A stretch of DNA of 64,000 nucleotides from Streptomyces sp. AP-93 (GTDB lineage: Bacteria; Actinomycetota; Actinomycetes; Streptomycetales; Streptomycetaceae). The notes below the pieces were generated by a model. The model made no database searches. It was not told the origin of the DNA and saw nothing but the letters and a program-made list of their open reading frames with translations. Position numbers and translations under genes: made by a program. The first letter of the stretch is position 1, and each line of letters starts with the position of its first letter. Location: NCBI RefSeq assembly GCF_022808175.1, contig NZ_JALGBX010000003.1, forward strand, positions 392,474-456,473, in the 5' to 3' direction. This document shows, in pieces, positions 8,601 through 16,790 of the stretch.

Positions 8601-10009
8601 TCGGCGGCCCGGTGCGCCTGCTTCACGTCGGTGTAGGTGACGTCCTTGCCGGTGTAGACCGGGCCCATCTCCCGGGTGACCGGCAACGGCTGCTCTCCGC
8701 GCGCCGCGAGCTCGGCGCGGACGGCGTCGAAGTGGGCGCGCGGGCCGGTGTGTTCCATGCGGGGCCAGCAGTAGCGGCGGTTCCAGGCGTGCTGCACGTC
8801 CAGGCCCCAGCGATGCGGCCAGGAGAAGTCGGTGCCCATCGGGATCAGGACGTTCTTCGTCGCGGCGGCGGTGCGCAGCAGCTCGTAAAGGTCCAGCAGC
8901 TGTTCGGCGGCGGCCCCGGCGTCCGGCGCCTGGTGGGAGAACCAGCCGGCGGAGTAGTGCGCGGGCAGGTAGTGCAGGAGCAGCCCCTCACCGCCGGGGG
9001 CGATCCACTCGTACTCGGCGGGCAGCTGCATGGCGGCGGGGGCGCGCAGCTCGTCGCCCCAGGTGTCCATCATCGGGCCCCACTGGTGGTGGGGGCCGCG
9101 GGCGAGGACGGCGGAGTCGAGTCCGGCGCCGGCCATCAGGGCGGGGAAGGAGGGGTCGTGGCCGAAGACGTCGAGCTGCCAGGCGGTGCGCGGGTCGGCG
9201 CCGAGGGTGCCGCGGTGCAGGGCGAGGCCGTGGACGGCGGAGCGGATGGTGGTCTCGGCGGAGGTGAGGTTGGTGGAGGGCTCGTTGTAGGTGCCGCCGA
9301 CGATCTCGACGCGGCCTTCGGCGATGAGCGCGCGCAGCTCGGCGCGTTCGGCCGGGTGGGTGTCCCAGTAGGGCTTGAGGTAGTCGACCTCGGAGAGCAC
9401 GAAGCGGTACGCCGGGTCCTCGCGCGCCTGCTGGAGGTGGAGCGGGATCAGGGTGAAGGCCGGGACGCCGGTGTACTCCCAGCCGCGCTCGGCCTCGCCG
9501 GGTTTCGGCGGGGCGTCCCAGAGGGCGGTGTAGGCGGCCTGGGTGTTCCACCACATGGGGTCGTAGTGGAAGTGCGGGACCAGGCGGACGGTCCAGCCGG
9601 GCTCGGCGACGACCAGGCCGAAGGGCAGCTCGGCGAGCGGGCGCCCGTCGGGGGTGGTGACGCGGACGGCGGCGGGCAGGACGGTCCCGGGGGCGGCGCC
9701 GGGGGTGCGGACGGCGACCTCGACGGTGGACTCCGGGACGGGCCGGGGGCCGGACCCGGTCGGATCCGCCAGATCCGCCAGATCCGTCAGATCCGCGCGG
9801 GCATCGGTGCCCGCGTAGGCCTCGGCGGTGTCGGCCCGCACGATGCGGGGGTGCGGGGTGGTGATGCCGTCACCGTGCACCGCCACGTGCAACGGGCCGG
9901 CCGGGCGGGCCCTGCGGATGCGGACCCGGACGATCTGCGAGGGGCTTTCCGGCGGGCCGGCGAAGAGGGCCGGGGTGGTGACCGTCGTGACGGTAATTCC
10001 GCTGTCCAT
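5645..10009 (-). CDS. Large GH38 alpha-mannosidase with C-terminal beta-sandwich domains
   Basis: This glycosidase of 1454 residues is far longer than the usual 850-1000 of GH38. Residues 1-130 form a non-catalytic beta-rich leader with no signal peptide. The catalytic domain starts with VPHFHYDPMWWN, which carries the zinc His/Asp. It continues with QLDVFGHDPSFPALM, which contains the probable nucleophile Asp, and HHAAHHDAVTGTFSDQVY. The middle and C-terminal parts are beta-sandwich mannosidase domains, then an NEW3-like module ending in ALGTPAGEYWVVVKA. An Ala-Pro linker of about ten repeats sits near residue 1000. The enzyme should act in the cytoplasm on alpha-mannosides, probably mannooligosaccharides released from N-glycans. 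AGGGAAG upstream supports ATG 10009. It is the first gene of the minus-strand operon with LacI and ROK. Linkage specificity cannot be read from sequence. Confidence 0.9.
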   Translation of the reverse strand: MDSGITVTTVTTPALFAGPPESPSQIVRVRIRRARPAGPLHVAVHGDGITTPHPRIVRADTAEAYAGTDARADLTDLADLADPTGSGPRPVPESTVEVAVRTPGAAPGTVLPAAVRVTTPDGRPLAELPFGLVVAEPGWTVRLVPHFHYDPMWWNTQAAYTALWDAPPKPGEAERGWEYTGVPAFTLIPLHLQQAREDPAYRFVLSEVDYLKPYWDTHPAERAELRALIAEGRVEIVGGTYNEPSTNLTSAETTIRSAVHGLALHRGTLGADPRTAWQLDVFGHDPSFPALMAGAGLDSAVLARGPHHQWGPMMDTWGDELRAPAAMQLPAEYEWIAPGGEGLLLHYLPAHYSAGWFSHQAPDAGAAAEQLLDLYELLRTAAATKNVLIPMGTDFSWPHRWGLDVQHAWNRRYCWPRMEHTGPRAHFDAVRAELAARGEQPLPVTREMGPVYTGKDVTYTDVKQAHRAAENLLEQAETFAALACAEGLTDYPAQTLSKAWRHLLHAAHHDAVTGTFSDQVYLDLLPTWREAYELADGVREEALAALTAAADTRGPGPLAVTVHNPVSWTRTDLVRTRVELAALGLADDRADRADLITVLDEAGRGAPVHVEAVADGTAEVAFLARDVPSLGHRTWWLAASELPLSGGWAPAPGHTVENEFLRAEADPARGGGLARLLDRRTGQEILTPGEVDELVVQEEYDKHPYFEEGPWHLLPKGPGTGSGAAPAESCRAERGPLGSRIVATGRTGPVRWTRTTTLWAGLDRAELTTTVHAFEGSDQLLRLRIPADVPGALPVAETAASAVGRGFAFPEADTGADHTRAPWTLDSPCLNWFALSAPMTGPGGRALGAAEIVLPDAGLRDQYRAPGLRELVTALGRHGVTATPTRAAGPRWGDLAVDSSLPDFRIALGGPEENPFTAALLASAGPAREKALREALREHGQVWVAARAGLRSLWSPGCDLTGLGDLPVLVHAGPPEQLARAVAASGRIDAPAPAPAPAPAPAPAPAPAPADAAGAHEAAYPHEEPYADRTVGILVRGTPSFAVDTAGRLHSTLMRSCTGRPSGEWMDPPRRTAPDGSSFQLQHWTHVFEHALVAGAGDWRAADLVRRGREFNKPLTAVTAAPGAGPRPPARSLLGVEPAGRVLIETVKRAEGSGDRGDLAVRLRETHGRPVMAETLWPTDPAAEADLLDRPTGFFEGRVQGAATTTLLLLTESGMPLRAGEREPNQPVFSRYWLHNTGTAPLGDAPYTVTCDGMPAGATVTLAAHGQAAGGPAGLEVRAPEGWTTSWTRQRPELPPGGHVSYPLTLEPAAGAEPGDHLVRILATTPAGTFEDVLTVTVPGGPAGTPAGLWVDAPDPAVTVAPGGRALVRARIGSTGIRTALTGQAYAVSPFGTWELTAPAVLPVEVPADGEARAVFELRPPLGTPAGEYWVVVKAVCQGRIAYGPAIAVHVSEG
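6982..7043. repeat. Hexanucleotide tandem repeat encoding an Ala-Pro linker
   Basis: About ten near-perfect copies of a GGAGCC/GGGGCC hexamer lie inside the large GH38 gene and encode an alternating Pro-Ala linker. Six-base units keep the reading frame, so copy-number change would alter linker length without truncating the enzyme. The linker separates the catalytic/beta-sandwich part from the C-terminal portion. Confidence 0.85.
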
Positions 10010-10072
10010 TTCTGCACACTTCCCTGTGGGACAACACCGCTCATCAACAACTAAACCGCATTAGTGCGCTTA

Positions 10073-10113
10073 GCTTCAGGCGACCGGAACCCGTCTGTCA
10101 ACTGGCCTGAAGC
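10073..10113. promoter_or_regulatory. Candidate LacI operator (inverted repeat) in the divergent glycan promoter region
   Basis: GCTTCAGGC at 10073-10081 and its exact reverse complement GCCTGAAGC at 10105-10113 face each other across 23 bases. The similarity extends outward imperfectly (TTAGTGCGCTTA on the left and, read on the other strand, CTTATGCGCTT on the right). The element lies midway between the two divergent first genes, where an operator for the locally encoded LacI regulator would be expected. The 248-base spacer contains no gene. Confidence 0.55.
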
Positions 10114-10186
10114 GCATAAGTACCCCAGCCGTGGAGGTCAGGACTTTCATCCCGCCAAGTCGGGACGTTCGGAGATATGGATCCTG

Positions 10187-10216
10187 TTGACTTATCCCCC
10201 GCACAGACGGCAGGTT
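10187..10216 (+). promoter_or_regulatory. Candidate promoter of the GH5-GH85-GH38 operon
   Basis: TTGACT (10187-10192) is a good -35 hexamer. After 18 bases comes CAGGTT (10211-10216), an acceptable Streptomyces -10. The predicted start of transcription is about 35 bases before the GH5 start codon and downstream of the candidate operator. This is a sequence match only. Confidence 0.45.
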
Positions 10217-10257
10217 GTGGGCATCCCGCGAATTCCCCCTGAACTCCAGGACCCTTC

Positions 10258-11544
10258 ATGCACGACGGCAACGCCGCCTCCGCACCCGCCCGCGCCCTGC
10301 GTTTCGGCGCCAACTACACGCCGACGCGCGGCTGGTTCCACCACTGGCTCGACTTCGACCTCGACGAGGTCAAGGCCGACCTCGACTCGATCGCCGGCCT
10401 CGGCCTGGACCACGTACGGGTCTTCCCGCTGTGGCCGGTGTTCCAGCCGAACCGGACGCTGATCCGGCCGCGCGCCGTCGAGCAGCTCGTCGCCCTCGCC
10501 GACGCGGCCGCCGACCGCGGGCTCGACGTCAACGTGGACGGGCTCCAGGGGCACCTGTCGAGCTTCGACTTCCTGCCCGCGTGGACCGGCACCTGGCACC
10601 GGCGCAACATCTTCAGCGACCCGCAGGTCGTCGCCGGGCAGGAGGAGTACCTGCGCACGCTGGCCGCCGCCCTCGCCGACCGGCCGAACTTCCTGGGCAT
10701 GACGGTCGGCAACGAGATCAACCAGTTCTCCGACGACCCGCACCCCTCCCCCGACCGGATCACCCAGGAGCAGGCCGGGCGCTGGCTGGAGCGGATGCTC
10801 GCCGCCTGCGAGGCGGGCGCGCCGGGCCGCATGCACCTGCACGCCGAATACGACGCCGCCTGGTACCAGGACGGCCACCCCTTCACCGTGGCCCAGGCGG
10901 CCCGTCTGGGCGCCGCGACCGCCGTGCACTCCTGGGTGTTCAACGGCACCGCCCAGCGGCACGGCCGGACCGGGACGGCGACCGAGCACCACGCCGCGTA
11001 CCTGATCGAGCTCTCCAAGGCCTGGGCCCGCGATCCGCACCGCCCGGTCTGGCTCCAGGAGGTGGGCGCGCCCGCGCCGCTGATCCAGCCCGAGCACGCG
11101 GCCTCCTTCACCGAGGCGACCGTGGCGAACGCCCTGGACTGCCCCGGCCTGTGGGGCGTGACCTGGTGGTGCTCGCACGACGTGTCCCGGGAGCTCGCGG
11201 ACTTCCCCGAGCTGGAGTACGGGCTCGGGCTGCTCACCAACGACCGCCGGACCAAGCCCGCCGGAGAGGTGATCGCCCGGATCACCGCGGAGTGGCGGGG
11301 CCGCGAGCACCGCCCGGCGGTGCGCAGGGCCGCGCTCGCCGTGGATGTCGGCGGCGCCGAGTCCGCGCCGAACCGCTCGGTGTGCGCCCCCGGCGGGGCC
11401 TTCTTCGAGGCCTGGGCCGCGCTCACCGCCCAGGGGGTCCGGCCGGCCGTGGTCCTGGCGGAGCTGGCCGGGGACGCGGAGCACCTGGCCGCCCGCGGCA
11501 TCACCGAGGTACTGCACGTGTCCGACGTCCCCACCCGGGCCTGA
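10258..11544 (+). CDS. GH5-family glycoside hydrolase, probable beta-mannosidase (GH5_18-like)
   Basis: The protein has 428 residues and no signal peptide. It begins with LRFGANYTPTRGWFHHWLDFD and continues VRVFPLWPVFQPNRTLIRP. A TIM-barrel of the GH5 type is indicated by TVGNEINQF (acid/base Glu153) and VWLQEVGAP (nucleophile Glu268). These features resemble, from memory, the GH5_18 group. Bifidobacterial members of that group cleave the Man-beta-1,4-GlcNAc core left after N-glycan trimming. An endo-mannanase role is less likely because the protein is cytoplasmic and sits with GH85 and GH38 genes. The stop is 25 bases before the GH85 start. ATG 10258 has CCAGGA just upstream. Confident as GH5-like; the subfamily is inferred. 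Confidence 0.8.
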   Translation: MHDGNAASAPARALRFGANYTPTRGWFHHWLDFDLDEVKADLDSIAGLGLDHVRVFPLWPVFQPNRTLIRPRAVEQLVALADAAADRGLDVNVDGLQGHLSSFDFLPAWTGTWHRRNIFSDPQVVAGQEEYLRTLAAALADRPNFLGMTVGNEINQFSDDPHPSPDRITQEQAGRWLERMLAACEAGAPGRMHLHAEYDAAWYQDGHPFTVAQAARLGAATAVHSWVFNGTAQRHGRTGTATEHHAAYLIELSKAWARDPHRPVWLQEVGAPAPLIQPEHAASFTEATVANALDCPGLWGVTWWCSHDVSRELADFPELEYGLGLLTNDRRTKPAGEVIARITAEWRGREHRPAVRRAALAVDVGGAESAPNRSVCAPGGAFFEAWAALTAQGVRPAVVLAELAGDAEHLAARGITEVLHVSDVPTRA

Positions 11545-11569
11545 CCGGCCCCTACCGAGGAGATCCCTC

Positions 11570-13759
11570 ATGTCCGAGACCGACAACGGCGTCGAACCTC
11601 GAACTTCGAACCGCCCGACCGCGAACCGCCCGACCGCGCCCCGGCCCGCCTCCCTACGCCCGACCCGGCGCGGGATGCTGCTCGCCGGAGCCGGGGCGGG
11701 CGCGGCCGGCCTGCTCTGCGGGACGGCCGCCCCCGCGGTGGCCCTCCCCGCCGCCCCGGCGGCCTCCCCCGGGCCACCCGAGCCACCCGCAGACCTGTCC
11801 CCGTACGCCTCGTACTGGTTCCCGGACTCGCTGCCCGCCGGGACCCCGGGTCCCGGGATCACCTGGCGCTCCCTCCTGCGGTGGAGCCCGGAGTCCGACC
11901 CCGATCTGGCCTACAACACCGCCACCGTGCCGCTGGCGCCCCGCTTCACCCCGGTGCCGCCGAACACCACGGCGCGCGCCGGCCAGGCCCGTATCGCCTC
12001 GCTCGTCTCCTTCGGGAACACGGCCGGCAATCCGGCGCAGGGCTCCCCCACCGCCGACTACTACGCCCTCACCCACTGGGCGTACATCGACGAGCTCGTC
12101 TTCTGGGGCGGCTCCTCCGCCGAGGGCATCGTGCTCGCCCCGAACGCGCCCGTCACCGACGCCGCGCACCGCAACGGCGTCCGGGTGATGGGCAACGTGT
12201 TCCTGCCGCCCGTGCCCTACGGCGGCGACCTCCGGTGGACCCGCGACCTGGTCCAGCAGGACTCCCTCGGGCGGTTCCCGGTCGCCGAGAAGCTGGTGGA
12301 GGTGGCGCGGGCGTACGGGTTCGACGGCTGGTTCGTCAACGCCGAGACCGAGGGCGGAGACAGCGAACTTGCCGCCCGGATGCAGCGGTTCCTGCGCGCC
12401 CTGCGCGCCGCCGGTGAACCGCACGGACTCACGATCACCTGGTACGACGCGATGAACTCCACCGGCAGGGTCGGCTGGCAGGGCGCCCTGAACGAGCTCA
12501 ACCAGGAGTTCTACGAGGACCGCCGCGGCAAGGTCGCGGACACCGTGTTCGTGGACTTCCGCTGGACCCCGGCGAAGCTCGCCGCCTCCGGCGACCTCGC
12601 CGACCGGCTCGGGCGCAGCCGCCACGAGCTGTGGGCGGCCGTGGACATGGAGTCCAACGGCTGGAACTCCAAGGTGGACTGGGACGCGATCGTCCCGCGC
12701 GGGAGCGACCACGTCGTCTCCTACGGCTTCTACCGGCCCGAGTGGACCCGCAACCACCTCGCGGACCGCTCCCCCGGCGCCTTCCACCGCGCCGACGACC
12801 GGTTCTGGACGGGCGGGTCCCTGGACCCCGCCCACCCCTCCCCCGAGGACGCCTGGCGGGCCCCCGCCACCGTCGTCGCCGACCGGTCCACCGTGACCGC
12901 GCTGCCCTTCGCCTGCTCCTTCAACACCGGTCACGGGGAACGCTGGTACGAGGACGGCGAGCCCGTCTCCGACACCGGGTGGAACCACCTCGGCCTCCAG
13001 GACCGGCTCCCGGGCCGCCGCTGGGCCGTGCACACCACCGGGACCCGCCCCGAGGTCACCCTCGACTTCGCCCGCGCCTGGCGCGGCGGCTCCAGCCTGC
13101 TCGTCACCGGCGGGCTCACCGCCCCGGCGACCGTGGGACTGCACGCCGTGCGGCTGCCGCTGACCCGCTCCTGCGTCGCCGAGCTGGTGCACCGCACCGA
13201 GTCGGGCCCGGTGACGGTCGAGCTGGGCGTGGCCACCCGCGAGCCGTCCGGCCCGGGGCAGGAGGTCCCGTACACCTGGCTGAAGGCGGAGACCCTCGCC
13301 GCCGGGCAGGGGTGGCGCACGACCAGGGTCCGGCTGTCGGAGCTGGCGGGCCGCACCGCCCACGGTCTGGCCGTACGGATCACCCGACGCGGGAAGGAGC
13401 CGGTGCGCTGGCGACTCGGAGCATTGACGGTACGCGAGGCCGCCGCGCGGCCCCGCCCGGCGACTCCGGGCCCACCGGCCGTGTCCGCCTCGGCCCAGCA
13501 GTCCGGCAAGGCCTTCGTACGCCTGACCTGGCAGCGGGCAGCGGAGCCCGTCCGCCACTACGAGGTGTCCCGCGTCCTGCCGGACGGCGCCCGCCGCTTC
13601 CTCGGCGGCACCTGTGGCACCGCCCTCTACCTGCCCGGCGTCGAGCGCGCCGGACGGGAGAAGGCGGCCGTCTTCGAGATCCGGGCCGTGGACGAGCTGT
13701 ACGTCGTCTCCGCCCCCGCCCGTACCACCCTGACCTGGACTGGAGCCTCTGATGCATGA
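11570..13759 (+). CDS. GH85 endo-beta-N-acetylglucosaminidase, Tat-exported
   Basis: The 729-residue enzyme is predicted to cleave the chitobiose core of N-linked glycans. The N-terminus carries a twin-arginine signal (TRRGMLLAGAGAGAAGLLCG, then AVALPAAPAA), so the enzyme should be exported folded. The catalytic domain contains YNTATVPLAPRF, FGNTAG, a WAYIDELVFWGGSSAEGIVLAP segment, and DGWFVNAETEGG. In GH85 the paired Asn and Glu catalyse substrate-assisted hydrolysis; here they would be Asn257 and Glu259. Also present is TWYDAMNSTGRVGWQGALN. The C-terminal half is beta-sandwich, ending in a fibronectin-like module. ATG 11570 has GAGGAG upstream; a longer in-frame ORF begins inside the GH5 gene and is rejected. 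The stop overlaps the next start by 8 bases. It is the only clearly secreted enzyme of the locus. Confidence 0.9.
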   Translation: MSETDNGVEPRTSNRPTANRPTAPRPASLRPTRRGMLLAGAGAGAAGLLCGTAAPAVALPAAPAASPGPPEPPADLSPYASYWFPDSLPAGTPGPGITWRSLLRWSPESDPDLAYNTATVPLAPRFTPVPPNTTARAGQARIASLVSFGNTAGNPAQGSPTADYYALTHWAYIDELVFWGGSSAEGIVLAPNAPVTDAAHRNGVRVMGNVFLPPVPYGGDLRWTRDLVQQDSLGRFPVAEKLVEVARAYGFDGWFVNAETEGGDSELAARMQRFLRALRAAGEPHGLTITWYDAMNSTGRVGWQGALNELNQEFYEDRRGKVADTVFVDFRWTPAKLAASGDLADRLGRSRHELWAAVDMESNGWNSKVDWDAIVPRGSDHVVSYGFYRPEWTRNHLADRSPGAFHRADDRFWTGGSLDPAHPSPEDAWRAPATVVADRSTVTALPFACSFNTGHGERWYEDGEPVSDTGWNHLGLQDRLPGRRWAVHTTGTRPEVTLDFARAWRGGSSLLVTGGLTAPATVGLHAVRLPLTRSCVAELVHRTESGPVTVELGVATREPSGPGQEVPYTWLKAETLAAGQGWRTTRVRLSELAGRTAHGLAVRITRRGKEPVRWRLGALTVREAAARPRPATPGPPAVSASAQQSGKAFVRLTWQRAAEPVRHYEVSRVLPDGARRFLGGTCGTALYLPGVERAGREKAAVFEIRAVDELYVVSAPARTTLTWTGASDA

Positions 13760-16700
13760 CGACCGCGCAGTGCTGGAGGGACGCCTGAAGCGGGTCCTCG
13801 ACGAGCGGATCCGCCCGGCCGTGTACCCCCGGTCCGCGCCGCTGGCCATCGAGGCCTGGACCGCCCCGGGCCGCGAACCGGTCCCGGTCTCCGAGGGACT
13901 GGCGGCCCCGCACGGCCCCGCCACCGTCGGCGACGCCTGGGGCGCGCCCTGGGACACCACCTGGTTCAAGGTGACCGGGACCGTGCCCGCGGACTGGGCC
14001 GGCCGGGAGGTGGAGGCCGTCATCGACCTCGGCTTCGACGAGCGGATGCCGGGCTTCCAGTGCGAGGCGCTGGTGTACACCCCGGAGGGCTCCCCGCTGA
14101 AGGCGATCAACCCGCGCAACCAGTGGGTCCGGGTCGCCGAGGGCCCGGTGGCGGGCGGCGAGCGGGTCGAATGGCACCTCGAGGCCGCCTCCAACCCGGT
14201 GATCCTGGACGTCGAACCGTTCCGGCCGACGGGCCTGGGCGACCGGCACACGGCCGGCGACGAGCCGCAGTACCGCCTGACCCGGGTCGAGTTGGCCGTC
14301 TTCGACCGGACGGTGTGGGAGCTGGTCATCGACCTGGAGGTGCTCGGCGAGCTGATGGCCGAACTGCCCGTCGACGGGGCCCGGCGCTGGGAGCTGCTGC
14401 GCGCGGTCGAGCGCTGCCTGGACGCCCTGGACCTGCAGGCGGTGAACGAGACGGCGGGCGCCGCCCGCGCCGAGCTCGCCGGGGTGCTGTCCGCACCCGC
14501 CGACGCCTCCGCGCACCGGATCAGCGCGGTCGGGCACGCCCACATCGACTCGGCGTGGCTGTGGCCGCTGCGCGAGACGGTGCGCAAGGTGGCCCGTACG
14601 ACGTCGAACATGACCTCGCTGCTGGAGGGCGAGCCCGATTTCGTCTTCGCCATGTCCCAGGCCCAGCAGTACGCCTGGCTCAAGGAGCACCGGCCGGAGG
14701 TGTACGCGAAGGTCAAGAAGGCGGTCGCGGAGGGCCGGTTCGTGCCGGCGGGCGGCATGTGGGTGGAGTCGGACACCAACATGCCGGGTTCGGAGGCGAT
14801 GGCCCGGCAGTTCACGCACGGCAAGCGGTTCTTCCTCGAAGAGTTCGGGATCGAGAACGACGAGGCGTGGCTGCCGGACACCTTCGGCTTCGCCGCCGGG
14901 CTGCCACAGATCATCAAGGCGGCCGGGTCCAAACGGCTGCTGACGCAGAAGATCTCCTGGTCGCAGGTGAACACGTTCCCGCACCACACCTTCCAGTGGG
15001 AGGGCATCGACGGGACCCGGATCTTCACGCACTTCCCGCCGGTCGACACCTACAACTGCTCGGTGGACGGCCGGGAGATCGCGCACGCGGCCCGCAACTT
15101 CAAGGACAAAGGCGCGGCCCGGCACTCGCTCGCCCCGACCGGCTGGGGCGACGGCGGCGGCGGCACCACCCGCGAGATGATCGCGAAGGCCCGCCGGCTG
15201 CGTGACCTGGAGGGCTCCGCGCAGGTGGTGTGGGAGTCCCCGGCCGCCTTCTTCGACAAGGCGCAGGCCGAGTACCCGGACCCGCCCGTGTGGGTCGGCG
15301 AGCTCTACCTGGAGCTGCACCGGGCAACCCTGACCAGCCAGGCCAAGACCAAGCAGGGCAACCGGCGCAGCGAGTCCCTGCTGCGCGAGGCCGAGCTGTG
15401 GGCGGCGACGGCGGCGGTCCGCGCCGGGTTCCCGTACCCGTACCGGGAGCTGGACCGGATCTGGAAGACGGTGCTGCTCCACCAGTTCCACGACATCCTG
15501 CCCGGGTCCTCGATCGCCTGGGTGCACCGGGAGGCGGAGCCCACGTACGCGGCGGTCGCCCAGGAGCTGACCGGGATCGTCGCCGCGGCGCAGCGGGCCC
15601 TGGCGGGCGACCCGGCGGGTGGCCGCGAGCTGGTCTTCAACGCCTCCCCGCACGCCCGCGCCGGGGTCCTGGCCGGGGGCAGCGCCCCGCTCGGCGTCCC
15701 GGTGGGGCAGGTCTCGGCCGGTCCGCGCGAGGGGGGCGGTTTCACCCTCGAGAACTCCCGGCTGCGGGTGGAGGTCGACGCGCGGGGCCTGGTCGTCTCC
15801 GCCTACGACCTGGTCGCCGGGCGGGAGTCGGTGGCCCCGGGCCACGCGGCGAACCTGCTCCAGATCCACCCGGACTTCCCGAACATGTGGGACGCCTGGG
15901 ACGTGGACTCCTTCTACCGGAACACGGTCACCGATCTCACGGAGGCCGACTCCGTCACCCTCACGGAGGAGGCGGGTGCGGCGACGGTGACGGTGGTGCG
16001 CTCCTTCGGCTCCTCGCGGGTGGTGCAGCGCCTGACCGTGCGGGCGGGGCTGGGCCGGCTCGACATCGACACCGAGGTGGACTGGCACGAGACGGAGAAG
16101 TTCCTGAAGGCGGCCTTCCCGCTGGACGTGCACGCCGACCGGTACGCCTCCGAGACCCAGTTCGGGCACCTCTTCCGCCCCACCCACACCAACACCAGCT
16201 GGGAGGCGGCCAAGTTCGAGGCCTGCCACCACCGGTTCCTGCACGTCGCGGAGCCCGGCTGGGGCGCCGCGATCGTCAACGACTCCATGTACGGGCACGA
16301 CGTCACCCGTGACGTCCGGGCCGACGGCGGTACGACGACCACGGTGCGGCTGTCGCTGCTGCGGGCCCCGCGCTTCCCGGACCCGGAGACCGACCAGGGC
16401 CTGCACCGGTTCGGCTACGCGCTGGTGCCGGGCGCCTCGATCGGGGACGCGGTCCGCGAGGGCTTCGCGATCAACCTGCCCGAGCGCCGGCTGACCGGCA
16501 GCCGGGAGACGGCCCCGCTGGTCCGCGTCGACAACGAGAAGGTGGCCGTCTCGGCGGTGAAGCTCGCCGACGACGGCAGCGGCGACCTGGTGGTCCGGCT
16601 GTACGAGACCACGGGCGGCCGGGCCGCGGCCCGGCTGGCCCTGGACTTCGACCACGCCGGCGTGTCCGCCACGGACCTGCTGGAGCGGCCGCTGGCCGAA

Positions 16701-16790
16701 GCCCCCGCGCTGGTGGCGGCCTCGGGCGCGCTGGCCGACGTACGGCTCGGTCCGTTCGAGCTGGTGACCCTGCGGTTCAGTCGGCCCTAG
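13752..16790 (+). CDS. GH38 alpha-mannosidase
   Basis: This 1012-residue enzyme has normal GH38 length. An N-terminal beta domain (1-250) precedes the catalytic region. That region begins ISAVGHAHIDSAWLWPLRET (zinc His/Asp) and includes MWVESDTNMPGSEAMARQF and AWLPDTFGFAAGLPQI, where the Asp is the probable nucleophile. HQFHDILPGSSIAWVHREAE follows, then a long beta-sandwich C-terminus. It lacks a signal peptide and should act in the cytoplasm. It is only distantly similar to the 1454-residue GH38 at 5.6-10.0 kb, so the two probably take different alpha-mannosidic linkages. The start overlaps the GH85 stop by 8 bases, which indicates translational coupling. The last codons are the first unit of an 18-bp tandem repeat. 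Confidence 0.93.
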   Translation: MHDDRAVLEGRLKRVLDERIRPAVYPRSAPLAIEAWTAPGREPVPVSEGLAAPHGPATVGDAWGAPWDTTWFKVTGTVPADWAGREVEAVIDLGFDERMPGFQCEALVYTPEGSPLKAINPRNQWVRVAEGPVAGGERVEWHLEAASNPVILDVEPFRPTGLGDRHTAGDEPQYRLTRVELAVFDRTVWELVIDLEVLGELMAELPVDGARRWELLRAVERCLDALDLQAVNETAGAARAELAGVLSAPADASAHRISAVGHAHIDSAWLWPLRETVRKVARTTSNMTSLLEGEPDFVFAMSQAQQYAWLKEHRPEVYAKVKKAVAEGRFVPAGGMWVESDTNMPGSEAMARQFTHGKRFFLEEFGIENDEAWLPDTFGFAAGLPQIIKAAGSKRLLTQKISWSQVNTFPHHTFQWEGIDGTRIFTHFPPVDTYNCSVDGREIAHAARNFKDKGAARHSLAPTGWGDGGGGTTREMIAKARRLRDLEGSAQVVWESPAAFFDKAQAEYPDPPVWVGELYLELHRATLTSQAKTKQGNRRSESLLREAELWAATAAVRAGFPYPYRELDRIWKTVLLHQFHDILPGSSIAWVHREAEPTYAAVAQELTGIVAAAQRALAGDPAGGRELVFNASPHARAGVLAGGSAPLGVPVGQVSAGPREGGGFTLENSRLRVEVDARGLVVSAYDLVAGRESVAPGHAANLLQIHPDFPNMWDAWDVDSFYRNTVTDLTEADSVTLTEEAGAATVTVVRSFGSSRVVQRLTVRAGLGRLDIDTEVDWHETEKFLKAAFPLDVHADRYASETQFGHLFRPTHTNTSWEAAKFEACHHRFLHVAEPGWGAAIVNDSMYGHDVTRDVRADGGTTTTVRLSLLRAPRFPDPETDQGLHRFGYALVPGASIGDAVREGFAINLPERRLTGSRETAPLVRVDNEKVAVSAVKLADDGSGDLVVRLYETTGGRAAARLALDFDHAGVSATDLLERPLAEAPALVAASGALADVRLGPFELVTLRFSRP

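Noticed and set aside
11345..11569. Upstream extension of the GH85 frame
   Set aside because: It lies inside the GH5 gene; the Tat signal and a strong Shine-Dalgarno place the start at 11570.
13380..16655. Long minus-strand ORF opposite the second GH38 gene
   Set aside because: Shadow of a well-supported glycosidase; composition is typical of antisense frames.
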